Positions 45,589 to 54,234 of a stretch of 64,000 nt of DNA are shown here, in pieces (position 1 is the stretch's first letter; the number at the start of each line of letters is the position of its first letter). Source of the DNA: Psychromonas sp. Urea-02u-13 (lineage in GTDB: Bacteria > Pseudomonadota > Gammaproteobacteria > Enterobacterales > Psychromonadaceae); assembly GCF_002835995.1 (NCBI RefSeq), contig NZ_PJBZ01000037.1, positions 26,781 to 90,780 on the forward strand. Direction: 5' to 3'. A program made the position numbers and the translations under genes. The notes below the pieces were generated by a model. The model saw only the letters and a list, made by a program, of their open reading frames with translations, did no database searches and had not been told where the DNA came from.

Positions 45589-45609
45589 TAGCTTTCAGCC
45601 GACAGCTTT
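45574..45609. terminator. Hairpin overlapping the nudE stop, between convergent nudE and sthA
   Basis: A perfect 15-bp stem, AAAGCTGTCGGCTGA (45574-45588) with TCAGCCGACAGCTTT (45595-45609), six-base loop. The nudE stop TGA is the last triplet of the left arm, and sthA ends 6 bp further on. T tails are short, but the stem is very stable and probably works in both directions. Confidence 0.8.
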
Positions 45610-45614
45610 ATTGC

Positions 45615-47045
45615 TTAAAACAGTCTGTTTAATCCGTTCAACGCTGCAACGCGGTATGCTTCAGCCATCGTTGGGTAGTTAAAGGTTGTATTCACAAAGT
45701 ACTCAATGGTATTACCTGCACCTTCCTGCTCCATAATCGCCTGACCGATATGAATGATCTCCGCCGCACGCTCACCAAAACAGTGAATACCTAAGATTTC
45801 TTTCGTTTCACGATGGAAAAGAATCTTTAAACTACCGACATCTGAACCCAATATTTGTGAACGAGCCAAGTCTTTAAACTGTGCTCGGCCGACTTCATAA
45901 GGTACTTTCTGCTGCGTTAACATCTGCTCAGTTTTACCCACAGAGCTAATCTCAGGAATAGTAAAAATACCCGTTGGAATATCTTTAATAAGCTTTTTCT
46001 TACCTTCTTTATTAAGGATCGTATGCGCGGCAATTCGTCCTTGATCGTAAGCGGCACTAGCAAGGCTTGGATAACCAATAACATCACCAATTGCATAGAT
46101 ATTATCTACCTCTGTTTGATATTGTTCGCTTATTGCTAATTGACCACGACCATCCGCAGTAAGACCTACTGCTTGTAAGTTTAATTTATCAGTATTACCC
46201 GTACGGCCATTGGCAAATAATAGACAATCCGCTTTCATTTTTTTGCCCGATTTAAAATGTAGAACAACCCCTTCTTTGGTGCTTTCTACTTTTTCATATT
46301 CTTCATCATGGCGTAAAATAATACCCGAATTTCTAAAGTGATATGAAATTGCATCAGACATCTCAGCATCTAAAAATGCTAATAGGCGATCACGCGTATT
46401 TATTAAGTCAGTTTTAACACCTAAGCCTCTAAAAATAGAAGCATATTCAGAGCCAATAACGCCGGCACCATAAATAGCAATATGCTGAGGTTGATAATCT
46501 AGGGAAAGAATCGTGTCGCTGTCGTAGATGTTTGAAGCTGTAAAATCAATATCTTCAGGATGGTAAGGACGAGATCCAGTGGCAATAATAATATCTTTAG
46601 CAGTCACTTTATCGACCGTGCCATCTCTGTTTTTTATTGCAATCGTATGTTGATCAACAAACGACGCTTCACCAGAAATAAGCTTACAATTATTACGATT
46701 ATAAAAACCACTACGCATCGTAACTTGCTTGCTAATGACTTGCTCGGTATGGCGCAATACATCAGCAAAAGTAAACGACGCTTTTTGCGGGTAATTATTT
46801 ACAAATAAGGCATTATTTTTTAATTCAATGAGTTGGCTAACACTGTGGCGCAACGCTTTTGACGGGATAGTGCCCCAATGTGTACAACCACCACCTATGT
46901 CTTTATATTTTTCAACAACAGCAACCGACAAACCGCCTTTGGCTAGTTTCATTGCGGCCCCTTCACCTCCGGGACCAGTGCCGATTACAATGGCATCGTA
47001 ATCGTAGCTTGGCGCGACGGTATTACTGTTTTTTGATTTAGACAT
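45615..47045 (-). CDS. sthA: Soluble pyridine nucleotide transhydrogenase
   Basis: A 476-residue flavoprotein of the disulfide-oxidoreductase superfamily. FAD-binding motif [15 protein letters not shown] (about 20-34). The redox site reads [18 protein letters not shown] with only one cysteine, the hallmark that separates SthA from glutathione or lipoamide reductases. NAD(P)-binding [13 protein letters not shown] and the C-terminal dimerisation domain complete it. It re-oxidises NADPH with NAD+. In E. coli it is followed by fabR and yijD; here yijD is divergent and fabR is absent. Confidence 0.96.
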   Translation of the reverse strand: MSKSKNSNTVAPSYDYDAIVIGTGPGGEGAAMKLAKGGLSVAVVEKYKDIGGGCTHWGTIPSKALRHSVSQLIELKNNALFVNNYPQKASFTFADVLRHTEQVISKQVTMRSGFYNRNNCKLISGEASFVDQHTIAIKNRDGTVDKVTAKDIIIATGSRPYHPEDIDFTASNIYDSDTILSLDYQPQHIAIYGAGVIGSEYASIFRGLGVKTDLINTRDRLLAFLDAEMSDAISYHFRNSGIILRHDEEYEKVESTKEGVVLHFKSGKKMKADCLLFANGRTGNTDKLNLQAVGLTADGRGQLAISEQYQTEVDNIYAIGDVIGYPSLASAAYDQGRIAAHTILNKEGKKKLIKDIPTGIFTIPEISSVGKTEQMLTQQKVPYEVGRAQFKDLARSQILGSDVGSLKILFHRETKEILGIHCFGERAAEIIHIGQAIMEQEGAGNTIEYFVNTTFNYPTMAEAYRVAALNGLNRLF

Positions 47046-47228
47046 GATAAACCTTTCAAAGAAAGAAAATTAAAGCATGATATTAACAACTCGTTTGCAT
47101 TTGTCACACACCGAAGTAACAAATCGTGAGCAGTGAAGCCGATAAAAATTTAAGCACTAAAAAAACAAGAAAAATAACCGTCTTCATGGTATTTTTAATG
47201 CCATAACTAACTTTAAAAGGGTTCCTAC

Positions 47229-47588
47229 ATGAGTACACATTCTATTTCACTAAAATGGATCTTTTATACTTTTCTAATCGGTTTATCTCTTAATGCTTGT
47301 GTCTCAATATTCACTATTTCACAGGTACCATTTTCTATCTTTCCCTTTTTCACCCTCTTTTTTGCTGTAAACCATTTCTATCGCTTTTATATCAAAGAAG
47401 CGAATAATGAAGTGAGCATTCGTCCGGCATGGGCAACCTTTTTTATCGGGATTTTTTCCTATTCTGCGTTCACAGGTGCTTTATATCCTGAATTAGGATC
47501 AAATTTTTTCTCGGTCGCACTGACGCTTATTTTAGGGATTTGGCTGATGTACAAGTGGATGTTTGGGGATAAAAAATATTCTGCATAA
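47229..47588 (+). CDS. yijD: Inner-membrane protein YijD (DUF1422)
   Basis: A 119-residue membrane protein with about four helices (about 10-30, 32-52, 68-86 and 92-111). It matches E. coli YijD in length and pattern, notably VPFSIFPFFTLFF and YPELGSNFFSVALTLILGIW. The function of DUF1422 is unknown. E. coli yijD is in an operon with the unsaturated-fatty-acid regulator fabR next to sthA; here the sthA linkage survives without fabR. An AAAAGGG ribosome-site-like run precedes the ATG. Confidence 0.88.
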   Translation: MSTHSISLKWIFYTFLIGLSLNACVSIFTISQVPFSIFPFFTLFFAVNHFYRFYIKEANNEVSIRPAWATFFIGIFSYSAFTGALYPELGSNFFSVALTLILGIWLMYKWMFGDKKYSA

Positions 47589-47621
47589 AAAAATGCACAG
47601 GGCTATCGATTAGCCCTGTGC
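47588..47621 (-). terminator. Strong terminator between yijD and the convergent unknown gene
   Basis: A perfect 11-bp GC-rich stem, GCACAGGGCTA (47595-47605) with TAGCCCTGTGC (47611-47621), loop TCGAT. A run of seven T lies on the minus-strand side, which suits the minus-strand gene ending at 47637; the stem probably also stops yijD transcripts. Confidence 0.88.
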
Positions 47622-47636
47622 AAAAAACACGTTAAT

Positions 47637-48107
47637 CTATTGAGTTTCTAATCTACGTAATAGCGCTAGCGAGCTATTTTTCAAACCAAACAAGACTTCT
47701 TCTGGCGCATCTGGCTTAAACGTTCCAAGTTCAGGAAAAAGAGTGCAAAGTACAGATTGTGGCTCCATCGTCACTGTTTCAATACTCATCGAGCTTGGCA
47801 CTTGTAAAAAAATAAAACGATGAATTTCATCAAAGCGCTCTAATTTCTCTAATATTTGCTCAGCGTTCTCAGCTTCAATAAAGAACTCTTCTTTTTCACT
47901 TTTCCCTTGCCACTCAGTGACCGTCACTAATGCACAAAAGGGGAACATTTCAGACTCTTCCTGCTTAGCAATATAGATAGCATGCAGCGCAGTATTTTGT
48001 CCTTCCTGCTTTACTTTTAAAGCAATAAATTTACTATTTACATCACGCGCAAATAACTCAGGTAGTTGTACGGCCGAATAAAGCGGTAATTGATCACCAT
48101 TTGACAT
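47637..48107 (-). CDS. Hypothetical soluble protein
   Basis: A 156-residue acidic cytoplasmic protein that I do not recognise. It has no signal peptide, TM segment or known catalytic motif. The pattern is alternating strand/helix, with a central strongly amphipathic helix (EFFIEAENAEQILEKLERFDEI) and a C-terminal hydrophobic/basic helix (LFGLKNSSLALLRRLE). It is transcribed alone, divergent from mgsA with an 83-bp spacer, and ends at a strong terminator. Codon use looks like its neighbours, so it appears native. Ordinary length and ribosome site make it a real gene. Confidence 0.75.
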   Translation of the reverse strand: MSNGDQLPLYSAVQLPELFARDVNSKFIALKVKQEGQNTALHAIYIAKQEESEMFPFCALVTVTEWQGKSEKEEFFIEAENAEQILEKLERFDEIHRFIFLQVPSSMSIETVTMEPQSVLCTLFPELGTFKPDAPEEVLFGLKNSSLALLRRLETQ

Positions 48108-48190
48108 AAAAGCTCCATAAAAACGTTTAGGTTTGTCGCTATATTAGCTTAATCTATAAACTCCACTTTACAAGTTAGTCAGGATAGAAG

Positions 48191-48649
48191 ATGAATTACA
48201 CCACTCGTGAATTAAGTAAGCATAAACGTATTGCATTAGTTGCACATGATCATATGAAAGAGGAACTGTTGAAGTGGTCTGAACGACGCCTAGATGCCCT
48301 TAAGCTACACCATCTATATGCGACAGGCACAACAGGCTCTATCCTTTCAAAAGAACTGTCACTGCCAATTACTTGTTTGTTTTCTGGCCCAATGGGTGGC
48401 GATCAACAATTAGGCGCCAAAATTTCAGAAGGCAAAATAGATGTTTTAATCTTCTTTTGGGATCCAATGAATGCAGCGCCGCATGACCCCGATGTTAAAG
48501 CACTATTACGTTTAGCTGCTGTGTGGAATATTCCCGTGGCAACTAATATTGCAACGGCCGATTTTATTATGGATTCAATACATATTAATCAAACTTACCA
48601 AACACGCATTCCTGATTACCAAGGATATTTAGCGGATCGAGTTAAGTAG
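48191..48649 (+). CDS. mgsA: Methylglyoxal synthase
   Basis: A 152-residue enzyme of the MGS fold. [16 protein letters not shown] (about 14-29) and the phosphate-binding YATGTTG (43-49) are typical, as is the catalytic-aspartate segment [13 protein letters not shown] (about 66-78), with [11 protein letters not shown] following. It converts dihydroxyacetone phosphate to methylglyoxal, relieving sugar-phosphate stress. It ends one base before ycbX starts, so the two are co-transcribed. Confidence 0.96.
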   Translation: MNYTTRELSKHKRIALVAHDHMKEELLKWSERRLDALKLHHLYATGTTGSILSKELSLPITCLFSGPMGGDQQLGAKISEGKIDVLIFFWDPMNAAPHDPDVKALLRLAAVWNIPVATNIATADFIMDSIHINQTYQTRIPDYQGYLADRVK

Positions 48650-49750
48650 ATGCCAACATTAACAGATATTTATATTTACCCGATAAAATCAGTGAAGGCG
48701 ATTAGCCAACCAGCGGCGCTTGTTGAAGAAAAAGGCTTAAGCTTTGATCGTCGCTATATGCTGATTGATCTGGATGGAAATTTTATTACCGGGCGTAGCC
48801 ATCCGCAACTCACTCAAGTAGATGTGCAGTTTTCACAGAAAAAATTGCAACTAAGCGCGCCAAATATGGCGCAATTAGTGATCGACCCTGCGCAATTTTC
48901 AACAACATCATTAACGTCACAAATATGGATCGATAAAGTTAATGCATTACATTGCCATCAAGATTACGACAACTGGTTTTCTGAATACTTACAACAGCCC
49001 TGCCAATTGGTTTTCTTTGCCCCAAATAGCCAGCGCTGCGTAAAAGGCCGTAATACTCCCATCGCGTTTGCTGACGGTTATCCGTTATTACTTATCAACC
49101 AAGCATCCGTTGATCTGCTTAATAGCAAACTTGATAATCCCGTCTCTGCTTTACACTTTCGCCCTAATATTGTGATTAACGGTGAGTTACCTTTTGTAGA
49201 AGATAGCTGGTCGCGTATTAAAATTGGTGACGTTGAATTTGAGGTGAGTAAACCTTGCTCACGCTGTTCATTTACCAATGTTGATCCTAAAACAGGCATT
49301 GCACATGCCAATCAACCTTTTTCAACATTAGCCACCTTTCGTTATCATCAAGGTGATGTCGATTTTGGGCAAAATCTGATTCCACTTAACAATGGGATGA
49401 TACGTACCGGTGATCAAGTGCAAGTATTAGCAACACACGATGCTATTTTATATGGCTCACAAGGTGACGTACTGCAAGATAATAAAAAATCAGTACAAAT
49501 TCACTATCAAGGCTCTGAAATTACCGTGACAGGTGATAATCAGCAACTACTCTTAGATCAAGCAGAACAAGCGGGTATCGCAATCCCTTATTCATGCAGA
49601 GGAGGGAAATGTGGTCGCTGTAAAGTCAAACTGATTGCAGGTGAAGTGGAAACACTAACCAACGAAGCCCTCACTGACGATGAAATAAATGAAGGTTATA
49701 TCCTTGCTTGTAGTTGTATCCCGTTATCTGATATTACCGTCAATCATTAA
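48650..49750 (+). CDS. ycbX: MOSC domain-ferredoxin protein YcbX
   Basis: A 366-residue protein like E. coli YcbX. An N-terminal MOSC beta-barrel domain (about 1-262; YPIKSVKAISQPAALVEEKG, PCSRCSFTNVDPKTG) carries a molybdenum cofactor ligand cysteine, and a C-terminal plant-type [2Fe-2S] ferredoxin (about 280-366) has cluster cysteines in PYSCRGGKCGRCKV and CSC near the end. YcbX reduces N-hydroxylated bases and analogues such as 6-hydroxylaminopurine, using CysJ-derived electrons. It starts directly after mgsA and leads into an unknown gene 14 bp later. Confidence 0.93.
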   Translation: MPTLTDIYIYPIKSVKAISQPAALVEEKGLSFDRRYMLIDLDGNFITGRSHPQLTQVDVQFSQKKLQLSAPNMAQLVIDPAQFSTTSLTSQIWIDKVNALHCHQDYDNWFSEYLQQPCQLVFFAPNSQRCVKGRNTPIAFADGYPLLLINQASVDLLNSKLDNPVSALHFRPNIVINGELPFVEDSWSRIKIGDVEFEVSKPCSRCSFTNVDPKTGIAHANQPFSTLATFRYHQGDVDFGQNLIPLNNGMIRTGDQVQVLATHDAILYGSQGDVLQDNKKSVQIHYQGSEITVTGDNQQLLLDQAEQAGIAIPYSCRGGKCGRCKVKLIAGEVETLTNEALTDDEINEGYILACSCIPLSDITVNH

Positions 49751-49764
49751 CCACCCGAGGTTTT

Positions 49765-50418
49765 ATGGAAGCAATAAACGAACATACCAACGTACCCGTT
49801 AGTGATACCGACAAGCTGATTGAAGTACTAGGTTTAACTAACGACATTCATGAAGCGGGTTATATTTTGCCCGATGGGCGTTTATTGCATCTGGATCGTA
49901 GTAACTGTTTTAAACGTAAAAATCATCTCGATGTTTTAAAACTATTACCCGACTTCTTAGGGCAAGAACACTCAATTATCGATACTGATATGATCGCGTT
50001 TATGGCCAAAGAGCAGTTAGTGCGGTTCTGTATTGATGGGCGTATTCACACAGCGGTTAAACCGAGCTCTATTCAATTACGTAAAATTTATACGACGTTG
50101 GCATATCGCTCGAATCCGTTTGAAGTCATTGTATCTAACGCCGCCGGCATGACACTTTCTCAACATACAGTATCAGGCCCTACAATGGGCGCTTTGGTAA
50201 ACATCTTTAAAACTTACGATATTAAGGTACATGATAATTTTTCAACCGATGAGTTTTGTCTTGAAGAAGATGAGACACATTTTAAATTGATATTTCGTCC
50301 GGCAATGAAAGCGGTTGGACAGTGTAATAAAAAAAGCCAGATGATTAAGATGGATGAAGGATTTAAAGAGGCAACGTCATTATTTATGTCGTTAATAAAG
50401 CAGGGAGTTCAAGACTAA
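49765..50418 (+). CDS. Hypothetical protein downstream of ycbX
   Basis: A 217-residue soluble protein that I do not recognise. The ribosome site is CGAGGTTTT ahead of the ATG, 14 bp after ycbX, so it is probably in the mgsA-ycbX transcript. Visible features: a short EAGYILPDGRLLHLDRSN motif (about 31-48) of the kind seen at the start of small bacterial and phage-associated domains, followed by helices (LLPDFLGQEH, MIAFMAKEQLVRFCIDGRIH), and several cysteines without metal-site spacing. It ends before a strong hairpin. No function can be offered. Confidence 0.75.
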   Translation: MEAINEHTNVPVSDTDKLIEVLGLTNDIHEAGYILPDGRLLHLDRSNCFKRKNHLDVLKLLPDFLGQEHSIIDTDMIAFMAKEQLVRFCIDGRIHTAVKPSSIQLRKIYTTLAYRSNPFEVIVSNAAGMTLSQHTVSGPTMGALVNIFKTYDIKVHDNFSTDEFCLEEDETHFKLIFRPAMKAVGQCNKKSQMIKMDEGFKEATSLFMSLIKQGVQD

Positions 50419-50444
50419 TAGCAAATATATGAACTGATATTAAT

Positions 50445-50474
50445 GGTTAGCCCAACATCACTGATGGGCTAACC
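50445..50474. terminator. Bidirectional hairpin terminator
   Basis: A perfect 10-bp stem GGTTAGCCCA (50445-50454) with TGGGCTAACC (50465-50474) around a ten-base loop, followed by AATTATTTATT. It separates the plus-strand mgsA-ycbX cluster from the convergent SNF2 helicase gene. Confidence 0.8.
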
Positions 50475-50500
50475 AATTATTTATTATAAGCGTCTATTTT

Positions 50501-53500
50501 TTAGTAACGTTCAAATAGTTTCAACAAAGCATCACTGTTGTCTGGTGCAAACTTCTCTTCCTGATCTGAACCATAAACACTGTCTGCTAACTGCTGCTTA
50601 CGTGCTTGTAATGCCAGTACACGCTCTTCCACTGTTTCTTCACAGATTAACTTATAAACAAATACAGGTTTGTCTTGGCCAATACGGTAAGCCCTGTCCG
50701 TTGCTTGGTTTTCAACAGCAGGATTCCACCATGGGTCATAATGAATCACGGTATCAGCAGCCGTTAAGTTCAGACCAACACCACCCGCTTTTAATGAAAT
50801 CAGGAAGACAGGTACCTCACCTGCTTGGAATTGTTCAATAATCTCAGTACGGTTACGTGTTTGACCAGTTAACTTAACAAAGTTAATGCCTTTTTCTTCT
50901 AGCTCTTCGCCAATTAAACCTAACATGGTTGCGAATTGAGAGAAGATTAAGATACGTCGACCCTCTTCAATCATTTCAGGCACAATTTCCATTAAGAAAT
51001 CTAATTTAGCAGAACTCTTAATACCCTGCGCGTGCTCTAATTTCACTAAACGTGGATCACAACATGCTTGGCGCAATTTAAGTAGTGCATCTAAGAACTC
51101 AATACGACTACGTGCCATGCCTTTCTCTTTAAGCAAATCACGTACTTTTGCTTCCATGGTAATACGGATGCTTTCGTATAAAGTACGTTGATCATTTGGC
51201 AATACCACTTTATGAATGATCTCTGTTTTAGCTGGTAACTCTTTTGCTACTTCATCTTTAGTACGACGCATTAAGAATGGACGAGTCTTTTGAATCAACC
51301 AATCTTGTATTTGCTCATTACCTTCACCTTCAATACCTTTACGGTAAAAACGGTTAAACGTAGTGTGTGAGCCAAGGAAACCAGGCATCAAGAAATCAAA
51401 TAACGACCATAGCTCACCAAGATGGTTTTCCATCGGTGTACCCGTTAAACATAAACGTTGCTTAGCGTTTAATTGTTTAATGCTCTTGGTCATTTTTGCG
51501 AGTGGGTTTTTAATCGTTTGTGCTTCATCCAAAATCAAATCAGAAAAGTGAATTGGCTCTAATTGAGCAAAATCACGTCCGACTAAAGGATACGTTGTCA
51601 CCACTAAATCATAATCAGAAAGTGTTGAAAAGTGCTGATGGCGATCGGCACCGTGCAATACCACTACTTTTAAATCAGGCGTAAATTTTTTCGCTTCATT
51701 AACCCAGTTACCCACTAGTGAAGTTGGGCAAATAACAATAGCTGGCTGGTTTAATTGCTTATGTTGTTTTTTATACAATAAATAAGCTAACGCTTGAATG
51801 GTTTTACCAAGACCCATATCATCGGCAAGTACGCCGGAAAAACCATATTCATTCAAGAAGACTAACCAATTAAGGCCGGCCAACTGGTAGTCACGCAATG
51901 TAGCTTGCAGCCCTTCTGGCACTTCAACATCTTCAATACCGGTGAAGTTTGTTAATTTATCTGCCAGCGCTTTAACATGAGAACCACCCACCCATTTATT
52001 AATTTCAGGTAGTTGAGCAAGCAATGCAGCTTGGCTTTGAGGTAGTTTAATATTGTCATTATTAACCTCACCCAACTCTTGTAAAATAGATAAAATTGGC
52101 TGAATAGAACTACGTTTCACACGTAATGGGCGGCCATTTGCTTGTGCTAATAAGATATCAAAACTATTTTGTTGCCAATCTTCATTGCTACGTAGCCATT
52201 CTAATAACAGCGGCAATAGTTCGATACGTTTACCTTCAACTTCAATCGAAACGCCTAAATCAAACCAGTTACCCTGTTCTGCAACCGCAATATCGATACT
52301 ATCAATCTGCTCACTTTCTAAGACTAAATCTTTAGCGATGTTAAATTTCCAGCCTAATACTTCTAAACGCGCTTTATGCGCAGTTAAAAATGATAACCAC
52401 TGGAACTGCTGCGAACCACCTAATTCAGGGGGCAAAATACCGATTAATTTCTTCGATTTAGGCTGTTTATTATCATAAGTAAATAAGTCTAATAAACATA
52501 ACTGATCAAATTCGTTGAGCGCTAATGTCTCTGCTTCAATATCACGATTAACGGTAATAATTTCATTACCTAACATAAACTGATTACGTGTTGGCTCTTC
52601 AAGCACGCTCGGGTCTAACTGCAATTCACCGTAAAAGAAGGATAAACGCGCAATAAATAACGAATGCTCTTTTACTAATTTACTGGTTAAACTGAACTCT
52701 ATTTTTAATGTTTCATCTAACTCACGCGTTTTGTAAGCAATCGGATTTGGCAAGACAGCTTGTGGGAAACGCAGTGATACCTGCTCAGTGAAATGCTCAC
52801 ATTGTTCAGCTGCAAGCGGTGGCGTTTGAATCAGTGATAAAATCCAATCTCTATCAAATTCACTTTCTATTGGTCCTACACAACCGGTATCGGTATCGAT
52901 GTAATACGGCGTTGGTGTTGGAACAAGTAACCAGTTTTCGCTCTCTGCTAGTGAAACTTTCAGCTGTTTAACTTGCTCATCATCATGCCACTGTAAGGCT
53001 AATGATTTCGGTTCAGCGGGTAATAGAGGTAAAACAAGCTCGCGCCAAAAACAGCGACCAGTTGCTAATATTTGTTGTAGCGCTAATAAATCATGCGCAG
53101 TATGAATAGTGGTTTTAGCTAGCTTACTAACACGCCCTTCTTTAGCGAGTAATAACTGCAGAATGCTAATATCTTCCGCTTTAACCCACTTATAACTTTC
53201 CATCCATGTTTCGTTATCTACCACAGAGATAAGATCTTTCTCTGCAAAAACACTGACATTTTCACTTTTCAAAAAGCGAACTGAGCCATATTCGACTTGA
53301 ATATATTGTAATGCATGGTTATAAGCCGTTTTAATTAATGAAAGACGAAAATACCCCTGATAAGCACTAGCAATCGCTACAGGTTGTTTTTTATCTAGCT
53401 GGCCTTGGAGCATTTCAAACCAAGTTTGATAGCTGTTTTCAATATTATAATTTGGTGTATCTGCTTGATAAGCAAGCAGTAGAGCGACCGCGTGTTTACA

Positions 53501-53743
53501 GTTCCAACCTACTGGGCAAGAACACGTACTGTGAATAATAAAGCCACCTTTGTTAGAAGGCTTGATCATCGCGCTAGTTTGGTAAGGTGTTTCTGAGCCA
53601 CCTTTAATACTGCCACTAAGCTTGCTGTTTTCTTCATCAAACTCGCAAGATAAGACTCGGCTCTCTTTAAAATAACGGGTGCCACGGTCAATAATATTGC
53701 GACCAAAACTAGTAGAAATGTCTTGCTGAGTGATCTTAGGCAT
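50501..53743 (-). CDS. SNF2-family helicase with SWIM zinc finger
   Basis: A 1080-residue protein. The N-terminal SWIM zinc finger has ligands CSCPVGWNCKH (CxCx5CxH, about residues 74-84). A long beta-rich middle follows. The SNF2 motor sits at about 610-1050: Walker A DDMGLGKTIQ, DEAQ box LILDEAQTIK, motif III LTGTPMEN, motif V SLKAGGVGLNLTAAD and motif VI QATDRAYRIGQD. Such proteins remodel protein-DNA or RNA polymerase complexes; the bacterial SWIM-SNF2 type is poorly characterised and is distinct from RapA, which lacks the SWIM finger. It is monocistronic. Some family members occur in defence loci, but no partner genes are seen here. Confidence 0.93.
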   Translation of the reverse strand: MPKITQQDISTSFGRNIIDRGTRYFKESRVLSCEFDEENSKLSGSIKGGSETPYQTSAMIKPSNKGGFIIHSTCSCPVGWNCKHAVALLLAYQADTPNYNIENSYQTWFEMLQGQLDKKQPVAIASAYQGYFRLSLIKTAYNHALQYIQVEYGSVRFLKSENVSVFAEKDLISVVDNETWMESYKWVKAEDISILQLLLAKEGRVSKLAKTTIHTAHDLLALQQILATGRCFWRELVLPLLPAEPKSLALQWHDDEQVKQLKVSLAESENWLLVPTPTPYYIDTDTGCVGPIESEFDRDWILSLIQTPPLAAEQCEHFTEQVSLRFPQAVLPNPIAYKTRELDETLKIEFSLTSKLVKEHSLFIARLSFFYGELQLDPSVLEEPTRNQFMLGNEIITVNRDIEAETLALNEFDQLCLLDLFTYDNKQPKSKKLIGILPPELGGSQQFQWLSFLTAHKARLEVLGWKFNIAKDLVLESEQIDSIDIAVAEQGNWFDLGVSIEVEGKRIELLPLLLEWLRSNEDWQQNSFDILLAQANGRPLRVKRSSIQPILSILQELGEVNNDNIKLPQSQAALLAQLPEINKWVGGSHVKALADKLTNFTGIEDVEVPEGLQATLRDYQLAGLNWLVFLNEYGFSGVLADDMGLGKTIQALAYLLYKKQHKQLNQPAIVICPTSLVGNWVNEAKKFTPDLKVVVLHGADRHQHFSTLSDYDLVVTTYPLVGRDFAQLEPIHFSDLILDEAQTIKNPLAKMTKSIKQLNAKQRLCLTGTPMENHLGELWSLFDFLMPGFLGSHTTFNRFYRKGIEGEGNEQIQDWLIQKTRPFLMRRTKDEVAKELPAKTEIIHKVVLPNDQRTLYESIRITMEAKVRDLLKEKGMARSRIEFLDALLKLRQACCDPRLVKLEHAQGIKSSAKLDFLMEIVPEMIEEGRRILIFSQFATMLGLIGEELEEKGINFVKLTGQTRNRTEIIEQFQAGEVPVFLISLKAGGVGLNLTAADTVIHYDPWWNPAVENQATDRAYRIGQDKPVFVYKLICEETVEERVLALQARKQQLADSVYGSDQEEKFAPDNSDALLKLFERY

Positions 53744-54234
53744 CTAGGTAACCAACTGTAAAAACGGATCGTTAATGATAGAGATATCTTGCCTAGAAAG
53801 GAAGTCTTAAAAAGTTATTTAGCCCATCAATTTCAAAATTTCTTAACTCGATTAAATAAAATTGGATGGCGCATCATCAACAAACTTTCCTGTTCATTGT
53901 TTCTGAGCACGTTAAGGAATCATGTGGATGTTACTTTATACACTGTCAGTGCATTTACAAAAAATAATCAGCAGGCAATTTAACAGGTGTTGTTTTAAAT
54001 GCAGATAGACTACTTAGTCTCTTTTTACAGCAAGGGAAAAAGCAGATTGTGGTGCTCTTTGATCGGCTTTTTAAATAAAGGATTGTTAGGCAGGGAATTT
54101 ATGAACGACGTACTAATGTGGATATGTTAGCCGTTATACTTATAGATAATGGCAAGATAATCTGTAAGTGATGAAGTACGTAGATGTACTTCATCACTCG
54201 ATTTAACTAACTTTCTCTCGTTGCAGAGAAGCTC
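53744..54234. other. Intergenic region between the SNF2 helicase and metH
   Basis: A 491-bp spacer holding the promoter of the SNF2 gene (right of 53744) and the 3' region of metH. A 13-bp perfect stem AGTGATGAAGTAC/GTACTTCATCACT (54167-54199) lies just after metH and probably terminates it, though the T tail is weak. A plus-strand 64-codon frame at 53789-53983 and a 36-codon open stretch (53967-54076, reading LTGVVLNADRLLSLFLQQGK) have no start signals and resemble nothing I know; they could be decayed coding remnants. Confidence 0.5.
54167..54199 (-). terminator. Hairpin after metH
   Basis: A 13-bp perfect stem, AGTGATGAAGTAC with GTACTTCATCACT and loop GTAGAT, 36 bp beyond the metH stop on the minus strand. 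The following sequence is only mildly T-rich, so it could act as a 3'-end protecting hairpin rather than a classical terminator. Confidence 0.6.

Noticed and set aside
53789..53983. 64-codon plus-strand open frame in the SNF2-metH spacer
   Set aside because: No ribosome site, no recognised sequence, and the frame overlaps the likely promoter of the SNF2 gene.
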